Assembly: GCA_011042595.1 (NCBI GenBank)
Contig: DQWO01000044.1
Coordinates: forward strand, 1 to 5,712
From: Pseudomonadota bacterium
Lineage (GTDB): Bacteria; Desulfobacterota; Anaeroferrophillalia; Anaeroferrophillales; Anaeroferrophillaceae
Length of the DNA stretch: 5,712 bases
Direction: 5' to 3'
Part shown: positions 1 to 5,604 of the stretch, piece after piece
Layout: each line of letters opens with the position of its first letter
How positions within the stretch are numbered: position 1 is the stretch's first letter
Position numbers and translations under genes: made by a program
Notes under the pieces: model-generated
Database searches by the model: none
The model's input: only the letters and a program-made list of their open reading frames with translations
Told to the model about the DNA's origin: nothing

Positions 1-943
1 TCCCCAACCCACCCACCTGGGCCGCGCAGGCATCAGAAAGATAGTCACCATTCAGATTAGGGGTTGCCAGCACTTCATATTCATCCGGCCGCAGTAAAAG
101 CTGCTGAAAAATGGCATCGGCAATCCGATCATTCAACAGTATTTTCCCAGCCGGCAGAACGCCATCATAGTTTGCATACAACTCCTCCTCGGAAATCACC
201 TGATCAGCAAATTCATCCCTGGCCACTTCATAACCCCACTGGCGGAAAGCACCCTCGGTAAATTTCATAATATTTCCCTTATGTACCAGGGTCACCACCC
301 GCAGCTGATGTTCAATGGCATATTCGATCGCTTTACGTACCAGACGCTTACTGCCTGAAGGGCTCATTGGTGTAATGCCGATCCCGGATTCCGGGCGAAT
401 GTTATCCCCCAGTTGATCCCGCAAAAAAGCAATCAGTTTTTCCGCTTCAGGAGAACCTGACTCCCATTCGATGCCGGCATAGACATCCTCTGTATTCTCC
501 CGGAAAATCACCACATCCAAAAGCTCCGGATGTTTCATCGGATTGGGAACCCCATCATAATAACGGACGGGACGCACACAGGCATAAAGATCAAAATATT
601 GCCGGAGGGCCACGTTGAGGCTGCGGATTCCACCACCAATCGGGGTTGACAACGGCCCCTTGATGGCCACCCGGTATTTTTTAATCTTTTCCAGCACCTC
701 CGGAGTCAAATAAGAGCCGGTTTCCTGATAGGCTTTTTCTCCCACCAGAAGTGGCTTCCAGACAATCTGTCGACGACCTTTATACGCCTGGGCCACAGCC
801 GCATCAAGAACCGGACGGGTTGCCTGCCAAATATCAGGACCGATGCCGTCGCCTTCAATAAAACCAATAATCGGATCATCCGCAACCAGAAACTGTTCAT
901 CATGATATTCAATCAAGGTTCCTTCAGTATTATGATCAAGCAT
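1..943 (-). CDS. icd: isocitrate dehydrogenase (NADP-type, E. coli Icd family), C-terminus cut by window edge
   Basis: I translated this gene by hand from the ATG at 943; it stays open for 314 codons to the left edge, so about 100 C-terminal residues of a usual ~415 are missing. The enzyme oxidatively decarboxylates isocitrate to 2-oxoglutarate in the cytoplasm (TCA cycle). All substrate and metal residues known from E. coli Icd that fall in this part are present: Ser108 and Asn110 in [12 protein letters not shown], Arg114, Arg124, Arg148, Tyr155, Lys222 ([15 protein letters not shown]), Asp276, and Asp300 and Asp304 in [10 protein letters not shown]. Ser108 matches the serine phosphorylated by AceK in enterics; whether AceK exists here is unknown. 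The residues that decide NADP versus NAD lie in the missing part, so coenzyme choice rests only on family resemblance. The start is supported by AAGGAG five bases upstream. It lies 208 bp downstream of the hydro-lyase small subunit on the same strand. Confidence 0.95.
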   Translation of the reverse strand, partial: MLDHNTEGTLIEYHDEQFLVADDPIIGFIEGDGIGPDIWQATRPVLDAAVAQAYKGRRQIVWKPLLVGEKAYQETGSYLTPEVLEKIKKYRVAIKGPLSTPIGGGIRSLNVALRQYFDLYACVRPVRYYDGVPNPMKHPELLDVVIFRENTEDVYAGIEWESGSPEAEKLIAFLRDQLGDNIRPESGIGITPMSPSGSKRLVRKAIEYAIEHQLRVVTLVHKGNIMKFTEGAFRQWGYEVARDEFADQVISEEELYANYDGVLPAGKILLNDRIADAIFQQLLLRPDEYEVLATPNLNGDYLSDACAAQVGGLG

Positions 944-949
944 TCAAGT

Positions 950-955
950 CTCCTT
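950..955 (-). promoter_or_regulatory. ribosome binding site of icd
   Basis: On the minus strand AAGGAG lies at good spacing (six bases) before the ATG at 943. It fixes the icd start, because no other in-frame start has a comparable site. Confidence 0.8.
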
Positions 956-1006
956 AACAATTTAAGCGATTTCAACTACCAGAAGCTGACTGTTCATTTT
1001 TTGCTT

Positions 1007-1151
1007 CAGGCTGTCTTGAAAAATTAGAATTTTTGTTTGAGTACAAGGCAGGCGAAAATTATAACCGCAGGAATATATTTCATATTTTGAGGATTATAAT
1101 TTTCGCCTAACGCAGTAATCGAGCAAAAAGGCCATTTTTCAAGGTAGCCTG
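1007..1151. repeat. nested imperfect palindrome of ~145 bp between the small subunit gene and icd
   Basis: The whole stretch folds back on itself. Outer arms are 1007-1024 (CAGGCTGTCTTGAAAAAT) and 1134-1151, pairing at 16 of 18 positions. Middle arms are 1030-1044 and 1115-1129, pairing at 12 of 15. Inner arms are 1051-1064 (GGCGAAAATTATAA) and 1094-1107, a perfect 14-bp match. A short AATAT/ATATT pair sits near the centre. The element ends one base before the stop codon of the small-subunit gene (1152-1154). It contains no open frame of note. Its size, symmetry and position fit a dispersed intergenic repeat or MITE-like element. It may also act as a transcript-ending or transcript-protecting structure between the hydro-lyase genes and icd. 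No T-run typical of an intrinsic terminator follows it on the minus strand. Confidence 0.8.
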
Positions 1152-1646
1152 TCAAATTGCCAGATCTCCGTGTTTCTGCACATAAGGAACCAATCCACCT
1201 TCCTGCAGAATCGCCGTCATTACCGGCGGCAGTGCCGGAAATGATTCTTCGTACCCCTGGGTAATATTTATCAAAATCCCTTTTTCCAGGTCCGCTTCCA
1301 GCTGATCACCTTCCTTAATACGATCGGTATCACAGATAATGACCGGCAGCCCCACATTGATGGCATTGCGGAAAAATATCCGGGCAAATGATTTTGCGAC
1401 CACGGCACTGACACCAGCCAGCTTAATAATAGTAGGCGCATGTTCCCGGCTGGATCCAAGACCAAAATTACGACCGCCGATGACAAAATCACCTTTAGCC
1501 ATCTTTCCCGCAAACTCCGGCCGGGCATCTTCAAGCACATGCGTAGCCAGCTCCGGCAGATTGGAACGTAAATGAAACAAACGTCCCGGAGCTATATGAT
1601 CTGTACTGATATCATCACCGAATAACCAGGCTTTTCCCTTCAACAT
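1152..1646 (-). CDS. aconitase-family hydro-lyase, small subunit (LeuD/homoaconitase/aconitase type)
   Basis: This 164-residue protein is the swivelling small subunit of a two-subunit dehydratase that pairs with the large subunit encoded just upstream. The family isomerises a 2-hydroxy acid to a 3-hydroxy acid through an unsaturated intermediate. Visible motifs are GDDISTDHIAPG (residues 10-21), the specificity loop RLFHLRSNLPELA (22-34), NFGLGSSREHAP (60-71, the substrate-binding Ser-Ser-Arg), and AKSFARIFFRNAINVGLP (84-101). Length suits the short archaeal/deltaproteobacterial small-subunit class (about 160-170) rather than the ~200-residue enterobacterial LeuD. STDHIAP resembles the TTDHISPAG of true aconitases, and Arg27 in HLRS sits where methanogen homoaconitase has the Arg of YLRT. 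Isopropylmalate enzymes there have a hydrophobic residue. With icd downstream, I infer a tricarboxylate substrate; 3-isopropylmalate remains possible, so no symbol is given. The start is supported by AGGAGA five bases before the ATG. Confidence 0.9.
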   Translation of the reverse strand: MLKGKAWLFGDDISTDHIAPGRLFHLRSNLPELATHVLEDARPEFAGKMAKGDFVIGGRNFGLGSSREHAPTIIKLAGVSAVVAKSFARIFFRNAINVGLPVIICDTDRIKEGDQLEADLEKGILINITQGYEESFPALPPVMTAILQEGGLVPYVQKHGDLAI

Positions 1647-1651
1647 AGTGT

Positions 1652-1657
1652 TCTCCT
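1652..1657 (-). promoter_or_regulatory. ribosome binding site of the hydro-lyase small subunit
   Basis: AGGAGA on the minus strand lies five bases before the ATG at 1646, inside the 15-bp gap after the large-subunit stop codon. This supports translation of both subunits from one message. Confidence 0.75.
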
Positions 1658-1661
1658 GTGG

Positions 1662-2921
1662 TTAAAGATATTTTCGTGGGTCAGCCAATTTTCCGGCCAA
1701 TGCGGTCGCCGCGGCTGTCGCCGGCGATCCCAGATAAATAAAGCCTTTGACGTTACCCATTCGTCCCTGAAAATTACGGTTCTGGGTTGCCAGGCAGCGT
1801 TCACCATCACCAAGAATTCCCTGGTGAACCCCGACACAGGCCCCACAGCCGGGCGTATTAATTGAAGCCCCAGCATCATTAAATATTTCCAGCAGTCCTT
1901 CCCGCAGGGCCTGTCCATACACCCGCCGGGAAGCCGGAGTGACAATCAGACGGGTCCCATGATGAATTTTCTGACCTTTCAACATCGCGGCAGCAATCCG
2001 CAGATCCTCGATACGACCATTGGTACACGTCCCGATAAAAACCTGCTGGATTGAAACATCCAGGCAGTCATCATGATCAATGGTCCTGGTATTATCAACC
2101 GTATGGGGGAAGGAGACCGTAGGACTGATTTCAGCCGCATCAAGCTCATAGACCCGCTCATACACAGCATCAGTATCCGCCTTGACCAGGGTGAATAATT
2201 CCTTACGCCCCATTTCCTCCATAAATTTGCCGGTCATGGCATCGCTGGCAATCAACCCGCATTTGGCTCCAGCTTCTACCGCCATGTTTGGAAGCACCAT
2301 TCTTTCGGGAACCGTCATCCGCTCAATGGTCTCCCCGGCAAATTCCATCGCTTTATAGGTCGCCCCATCGGCTCCGATCATGCCGATGATATGTAAAATA
2401 ATGTCCTTGGAATAAACTCCCAGCGGCAAGGTTCCATTAATCACAAATTTCAGCGTTTCTGGAACCCGCAGCCAGGTTTTTCCAAAAACCATGCCAACCG
2501 CCACATCAGTGGAACCCATTCCGGTGGCAAAAGCACCAATGGCACCGCCGGTACAGGTATGCGAATCAGCACCAATTAAAAGTTCTCCGGGATTCAGATA
2601 TTTTTCCATAATCACCTGGTGACAGACACCATCACCAATTTCAGAAAGCTGACTGCCGGTTTTCTCGGCAAAAGCACGCAACAACATATGGTCATTGGAT
2701 AACTCTTTGCGGGGGCTGGGAGCTGCATGGTCAATAAACAGTACCGTTTTCTCCGGATTTTTAACCCCTTCAATACCCAGCTTCTCAATCTGCCGCACGG
2801 CCAGGGGCCCGGTACCATCCTGAGTCAGACACACATCAACATTACAGACGGCCATATCTCCGGCCTGCAACGATTGTCCGGCATGGGCAGATAAAATCTT
2901 TTCCACCAGGGTTTGTCCCAT
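1662..2921 (-). CDS. aconitase-family hydro-lyase, large [4Fe-4S] subunit (LeuC/homoaconitase/aconitase type)
   Basis: This 419-residue protein is the iron-sulfur catalytic subunit of the two-subunit dehydratase. Counting from the chosen Met, the motifs are DGVCHQV (97-103), GADSHTCTGGAIGAFATGMGS (117-137), GTCTNGR (297-303), TPGCGACVG (356-364) and NRNFQGRMG (381-389). Cys299, Cys359 and Cys362 are the expected three cluster ligands, leaving one iron free for substrate. Length matches archaeal-type LeuC/HacA (about 420) rather than the ~465 of enterobacterial LeuC. The frame extends 33 codons upstream to 3020, but I start at 2921: GGAGG lies seven bases before this ATG, MGQTLVEKIL aligns with the family N-terminus, and the extra residues are translated 7-bp repeats. 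The gene lies 99 bp after aspS and 15 bp before its partner. Whether the substrate is citrate, homocitrate or isopropylmalate cannot be settled from this subunit. Confidence 0.92.
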   Translation of the reverse strand: MGQTLVEKILSAHAGQSLQAGDMAVCNVDVCLTQDGTGPLAVRQIEKLGIEGVKNPEKTVLFIDHAAPSPRKELSNDHMLLRAFAEKTGSQLSEIGDGVCHQVIMEKYLNPGELLIGADSHTCTGGAIGAFATGMGSTDVAVGMVFGKTWLRVPETLKFVINGTLPLGVYSKDIILHIIGMIGADGATYKAMEFAGETIERMTVPERMVLPNMAVEAGAKCGLIASDAMTGKFMEEMGRKELFTLVKADTDAVYERVYELDAAEISPTVSFPHTVDNTRTIDHDDCLDVSIQQVFIGTCTNGRIEDLRIAAAMLKGQKIHHGTRLIVTPASRRVYGQALREGLLEIFNDAGASINTPGCGACVGVHQGILGDGERCLATQNRNFQGRMGNVKGFIYLGSPATAAATALAGKLADPRKYL

Positions 2922-2928
2922 AAAAAAA

Positions 2929-2933
2929 CCTCC
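2929..2933 (-). promoter_or_regulatory. ribosome binding site of the hydro-lyase large subunit (decides the start)
   Basis: GGAGG on the minus strand lies seven bases (all T) before the ATG at 2921 and argues against the longer open frame that begins at 3020. Its first bases overlap one arm of a small 5-bp stem (2932-2945, CCATC/GATGG), which might weakly mask the site. Confidence 0.75.
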
Positions 2934-2973
2934 ATCAACGGATGGCGTCGTAAAAACCCCATCTTCATCGTTA

Positions 2974-3015
2974 TGCTGCAAGCTGATCGCTGATTGCTGA
3001 CAGCTGATAGCTTTC
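2974..3015. repeat. degenerate 7-bp tandem repeat (RTCAGCN on the minus strand)
   Basis: Four clear units of 7 bp follow one another at 2981-2987, 2988-2994, 2995-3001 and 3002-3008 (plus-strand core GCTGAT or GCTGAC). Degenerate units flank them at 2974-2980 and 3009-3015. The array fills much of the aspS to hydro-lyase gap and ends six bases from the aspS stop codon. It is translated in the spurious N-terminal extension of the large-subunit frame as a low-complexity Gln/Ser/Ala stretch. Similar degenerate heptamer arrays are, to my recollection, common intergenic filler in some deltaproteobacterial genomes. Confidence 0.7.
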
Positions 3016-3020
3016 TTCAA

Positions 3021-4799
3021 CTACGCCGGTTTAATTGCCAGTTCTTTCAATTGCCGGCTGCCAACGGCAGTTGGAGCTCCGGTCATCAAGCACGTAGCCT
3101 TCTGAGTTTTGGGAAAAGCAATAACGTCACGGATGGATGGCAGACGCAGCAGCAACATCACCATGCGATCAAGACCAAAAGCAATCCCTCCGTGTGGCGG
3201 TGCCCCATACTCAAGGGCATCCAGCAGGAAACCAAATTTTTCCTGGGCCTCTTCCGGGCCGATCTGCAGAAGCTTGAAAATCTGTTCCTGCAGCTTTGAA
3301 TCATGGATCCTGATACTACCACCACCGATTTCTATGCCGTTCAGCACCAGATCATAGGCATTTGAGCGAACCGCACCGGGATCTGTCTGCAACAAAGCTA
3401 TATCTTCATCCAGCGGCGCGGTAAACGGATGGTGGATGGCCACATGTCTTTTTTCCTTGCCGTCGTATTGCAGCAGGGGGAAATGAGTTACCCAACAAAA
3501 AGAAAACTGTTCTTCATCGATAAGATTCATCATTTTAGCCAGATGCAATCGCAGTCGCCCCAGGGATTCATTGACTATGGCCGGCTGATCGGCAACAAAA
3601 AGCAGGAGATCACCATCTTCGACCTGCATGGATTCTTTCAGTGCTTCAACCTCCTGTTCGGCAAAAAACTTGACAATCGGCGACTGCCAGCCATCCGCCG
3701 TGATTTTAATCCAGGCCAAGCCCTTGGCCCCATACACTTTCACCACATCCAGCAAGTCATCGATTTCCTTCCGGGAAAGGGATGATCCAGCTTTAAGATT
3801 GAGGCCTTTGATAATGCCACCGCCATCCAATACCGAACGGAAAACCTTAAATCCACTGGCGGCAAACACTTTCCCCAGATCAATCAACTTCAGATCAAAT
3901 CGCAGGTCAGGGGCATCAAGACCGTAGTCAGCCATGGCCTGTTCATAGGTCAGTTGCTGAAACGATGCCGGCAACTCAATATCAAGCAGGCGCTTAAAGA
4001 TTTCCTTCATCAATTCTTCAATCAGGACAATAATATCCCCTGGTTCAACAAAAGACATCTCCATATCGATCTGGGTAAATTCCGGCTGCCGGTCAGCCCG
4101 CAGATCTTCATCCCGAAAGCATTTGACAATCTGAAAATAACGATCAAATCCGGAAACCATTAATAATTGTTTAAAAAGCTGGGGGGACTGAGGCAGAGCA
4201 AAGAACTGGCCAGGATTGGTACGGCTGGGAACCAGATAGTCCCGGGCCCCTTCCGGAGTACTTTTCGTCAACATGGGGGTTTCCAAATCCAGGAATCCAC
4301 GTTCATCCAAAAATGACCGCACCAGACTGGCCAGACGGTGGCGAAAAATCATGGCCTGCTGCATGGCCGGTCGCCGCAGATCAAGATAACGATATTGAAG
4401 CCGCAGAGTCTCCGAAATCTCTCCGGGATCATCCACCATAAAGGGTGGAGTTTTCGCCTGATTTAACACTTTTACCTGATCAACTATAATCTCAATTTCA
4501 CCCGTTGCCAGATTTTCATTCACCGTCCCCTCCGGACGGGCCGCCACGTCACCTTCTACCTGCAGCACAAATTCACTGCGCACGGAATGGGCCAATTTAT
4601 GAGACTGCAATGAAATCTCAGGGTTGAAAACCACCTGGGTCAAACCATAGCGATCCCGCAAATCCACAAAAACCACCCCACCATGATCCCGCCAGTTCTG
4701 CACCCAACCTGCCAGCATAACCCGACTGCCGATATTTCCATGGCGCAGCTCACCGCAGGTATGCGATCTACCGGAAACCTTAAAACCAATATGATTCAT
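3021..4799 (-). CDS. aspS: aspartyl-tRNA synthetase, probably non-discriminating (Asp/Asn)
   Basis: This 592-residue class IIb synthetase attaches aspartate to its tRNA in the cytoplasm; the length is normal for bacterial AspRS (about 590). Domains in order: OB-fold anticodon-binding domain (about 1-110), linker, catalytic core with motif 1 around 163-178, flipping loop STPEGARDYLVPSR (180-193), motif 2 with FRDEDLRADRQPEFTQID (228-245), the bacteria-specific GAD insertion (about 300-425), the YDLVLNGIEIGGGSIR region (482-497), and motif 3 GLDRMVMLLLRLPSIRD (542-558, Arg545). His39 in WRDHGG and Thr92 in PEGTVN occupy positions where discriminating E. coli AspRS has Leu30 and Asn82. The His is as in the non-discriminating Pseudomonas aeruginosa enzyme, so I infer that it also makes Asp-tRNA(Asn) for GatCAB. 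The ATG at 4799 is backed by upstream AAGGAG and AAAGGA. It is first in line on its strand, probably with its own promoter. Confidence 0.97.
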   Translation of the reverse strand: MNHIGFKVSGRSHTCGELRHGNIGSRVMLAGWVQNWRDHGGVVFVDLRDRYGLTQVVFNPEISLQSHKLAHSVRSEFVLQVEGDVAARPEGTVNENLATGEIEIIVDQVKVLNQAKTPPFMVDDPGEISETLRLQYRYLDLRRPAMQQAMIFRHRLASLVRSFLDERGFLDLETPMLTKSTPEGARDYLVPSRTNPGQFFALPQSPQLFKQLLMVSGFDRYFQIVKCFRDEDLRADRQPEFTQIDMEMSFVEPGDIIVLIEELMKEIFKRLLDIELPASFQQLTYEQAMADYGLDAPDLRFDLKLIDLGKVFAASGFKVFRSVLDGGGIIKGLNLKAGSSLSRKEIDDLLDVVKVYGAKGLAWIKITADGWQSPIVKFFAEQEVEALKESMQVEDGDLLLFVADQPAIVNESLGRLRLHLAKMMNLIDEEQFSFCWVTHFPLLQYDGKEKRHVAIHHPFTAPLDEDIALLQTDPGAVRSNAYDLVLNGIEIGGGSIRIHDSKLQEQIFKLLQIGPEEAQEKFGFLLDALEYGAPPHGGIAFGLDRMVMLLLRLPSIRDVIAFPKTQKATCLMTGAPTAVGSRQLKELAIKPA

Positions 4800-4804
4800 T
4801 TAGA

Positions 4805-4816
4805 TCCTTTCTCCTT
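4805..4816 (-). promoter_or_regulatory. ribosome binding site region of aspS
   Basis: The minus strand reads AAGGAGAAAGGA, two overlapping purine-rich candidates. AAAGGA is five bases from the ATG at 4799 and AAGGAG is eleven. Either can serve, and both support the start chosen. Confidence 0.65.
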
Positions 4817-4888
4817 AAAAATGCGAAATTTCATCCTTCAAAAAAGTTAGAAAACCGTTAACACCATAAAAATCTTCATCTGCAAAAA

Positions 4889-4914
4889 CACATTTGTATC
4901 ATGATAGCAATGTG
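4889..4914. promoter_or_regulatory. 26-bp dyad in the aspS leader, operator-like
   Basis: CACATT (4889-4894) and AATGTG (4909-4914) flank a central TATCATGATA. The sequence equals its own reverse complement at 22 of 26 positions. It sits 90-115 bp upstream of the aspS start and downstream of the candidate -10. It could be a binding site for a dimeric regulator or an RNA hairpin. No regulator family is recognisable from it. Confidence 0.4.
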
Positions 4915-5004
4915 AACTACTCCACAATGACAAGGGTGGCAACAGAAACAAGGATGCTGGAGTTTGTCATAAGCCATTATAATGACAGATTGCAAAGAGG
5001 TTGG

Positions 5005-5034
5005 AGCATACACAAACTAACAAACCTGAGTCAA
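5005..5034 (-). promoter_or_regulatory. candidate sigma-70 promoter of aspS
   Basis: On the minus strand TTGACT (5029-5034) is followed after 18 bp by TATGCT (5005-5010), a 5/6 and a 4/6 match to the housekeeping consensus. Transcription would start near 4998 and give an aspS leader of about 200 nt containing the 4889-4914 dyad. An alternative, a perfect TATAAT at 4976-4981 on the same strand, lacks a convincing -35 box. Confidence 0.4.
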
Positions 5035-5145
5035 GATTTTTCTAGCTGAAGTATACCACGAAAAAGCGTTTTCCCCCAACAGCTTTATCCCATGCGAAAA
5101 CGATAATTTTTCAGCAGGGGCTTCTTGTCAGGCAGATATTTACCC

Positions 5146-5174
5146 TTGACTTTCTGAGAATAATATCATAAGAA
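5146..5174 (+). promoter_or_regulatory. candidate promoter of the tRNA-Pro gene
   Basis: TTGACT (5146-5151) matches the -35 consensus at five of six bases. At 17 bp spacing the -10 would be TAAGAA (5169-5174), a weak match, placing the start a few bases before the tRNA at 5185. The -35 is convincing and the -10 is not. AT-rich sequence upstream is usual for stable-RNA promoters. Confidence 0.4.
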
Positions 5175-5184
5175 ATGCCGCACT

Positions 5185-5261
5185 CGGGATGTGGCTCAGT
5201 CCGGTAGAGCACTGCGTTCGGGACGCAGGGGTCGGAGGTTCAAATCCTCTCATCCCGACCA
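5185..5261 (+). tRNA. tRNA-Pro (anticodon CGG)
   Basis: A complete 77-nt cloverleaf reads proline CCG codons. The acceptor stem is CGGGATG (5185-5191) with CATCCCG (5251-5257), then A73 and an encoded CCA (5259-5261). The D stem is GCTC/GAGC (5194-5197, 5207-5210) and its loop carries GG. The anticodon stem is CTGCG/CGCAG (5212-5216, 5224-5228) with loop TTCGGGA, giving CGG at 5219-5221 followed by G37. The T arm is GGAGG/CCTCT with loop TTCAAAT (5234-5250) and one G-T wobble. The C1:G72 pair, A73 and anticodon G35/G36 are the expected proline identity elements. It stands alone, with its own terminator downstream. No introns or mismatches are seen. Confidence 0.97.
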
Positions 5262-5297
5262 TTCATTTCTTCTCAATGACGATCTGAATCCGGTTTC

Positions 5298-5326
5298 AAA
5301 AGGTGGCAGTTTCTGCCACCTTTTTT
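5298..5326 (+). terminator. intrinsic terminator of the tRNA-Pro gene
   Basis: A perfect 12-bp stem, AAAAGGTGGCAG (5298-5309) with CTGCCACCTTTT (5313-5324), closes on a TTT loop. It runs into six T residues (5321-5326). It lies 36 bp after the tRNA CCA end, so the tRNA is very likely a single-gene transcript. The T-run shows that it acts on the plus strand, although the A-run makes it partly symmetrical. Confidence 0.9.
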
Positions 5327-5392
5327 GTTTCAACACATCGTTAATGAAGTAGTCTGCGACTCATGTCAATTCCCCATAACCCCATAAACAGG

Positions 5393-5422
5393 TTGACAAT
5401 TTTCCCCTTTTCCCGCTATACA
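5393..5422 (+). promoter_or_regulatory. sigma-70-like promoter with no assigned gene
   Basis: A perfect TTGACA -35 box (5393-5398) is followed after 18 bp by TATACA (5417-5422). An alternative -10, TACAAT at 5419-5424, would have a 20-bp spacer. It is the best promoter match in the window. It lies beyond the tRNA terminator and points into a stretch with hairpins but no open frame. The product may be a small RNA, or the leader of a gene beyond the edge. Confidence 0.5.
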
Positions 5423-5482
5423 ATACATGTCATAGCACTTCCATGTGATATTATTAACAACAATTTTGCTGAACACTGCTGG

Positions 5483-5568
5483 AGTCAGCTACGGCTAAAC
5501 TGACTTATTAAAATTAGCGCCTTGCTCCTGAAAGGCTGTCACTCTTTTCAGTACCCCCTTGAGGGGTA
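5483..5568 (+). other. three consecutive small hairpins downstream of the orphan promoter
   Basis: Stem 1 is AGTCAG/CTGACT (5483-5488, 5500-5505) with an 11-nt loop. Stem 2 is CTGAAAG/CTTTTCAG (5528-5534, 5544-5551) with one bulged base. Stem 3 is TACCCC/GGGGTA (5552-5557, 5563-5568) with a CTTGA loop, directly abutting stem 2. Stem 3 is followed by TATAAAAAAC rather than a T-run, so it is not a normal terminator. The set could be a structured non-coding RNA or leader. I recognise no known RNA family. Confidence 0.3.
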
Positions 5569-5604
5569 TAAAAAACAAGAAATTGTCGAAAATACATTCA
5601 GGAT

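Larger units (their letters stand above)
4800..5184. other. divergent control region between aspS and tRNA-Pro, no gene
   Basis: This 385-bp AT-rich stretch separates leftward aspS from the rightward tRNA gene and has no open frame with a ribosome site. It holds the aspS ribosome site (4805-4816), a 26-bp dyad (4889-4914), a palindromic CATTATAATG that gives a TATAAT on each strand (around 4975-4984), a candidate aspS promoter (5005-5034) and a candidate tRNA promoter (5146-5174). I see no T-box signature and no terminator/antiterminator pair in the aspS leader. Confidence 0.6.

Noticed and set aside
64..261. 65-codon plus-strand open frame opposite icd
   Set aside because: The minus strand here encodes conserved Icd residues without interruption; the plus frame is a low-complexity Pro/His-rich shadow.
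2922..3020. 33-codon N-terminal extension of the hydro-lyase large subunit starting with the ATG at 3020
   Set aside because: It encodes translated heptamer repeats, has no family match, and the internal ATG at 2921 has a strong GGAGG site and the family N-terminus.
3429..3785. 118-codon open frame on the plus strand inside aspS
   Set aside because: It is antisense to a clear, full-length aspS, and I recognise no domain in its translation.
4800..5034. T-box or attenuator control of aspS
   Set aside because: I found no T-box consensus, no leader peptide and no terminator/antiterminator pair in the leader.
5364..5369. Minus-strand TTGACA as a promoter reading toward the tRNA
   Set aside because: At 17 bp spacing the -10 would be CATTAA, a poor match, and the transcript would run antisense into the tRNA terminator.
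5552..5575. TACCCC/GGGGTA hairpin as an intrinsic terminator
   Set aside because: It is followed by A residues on the plus strand and by no T-run on the minus strand, with only a 6-bp stem.
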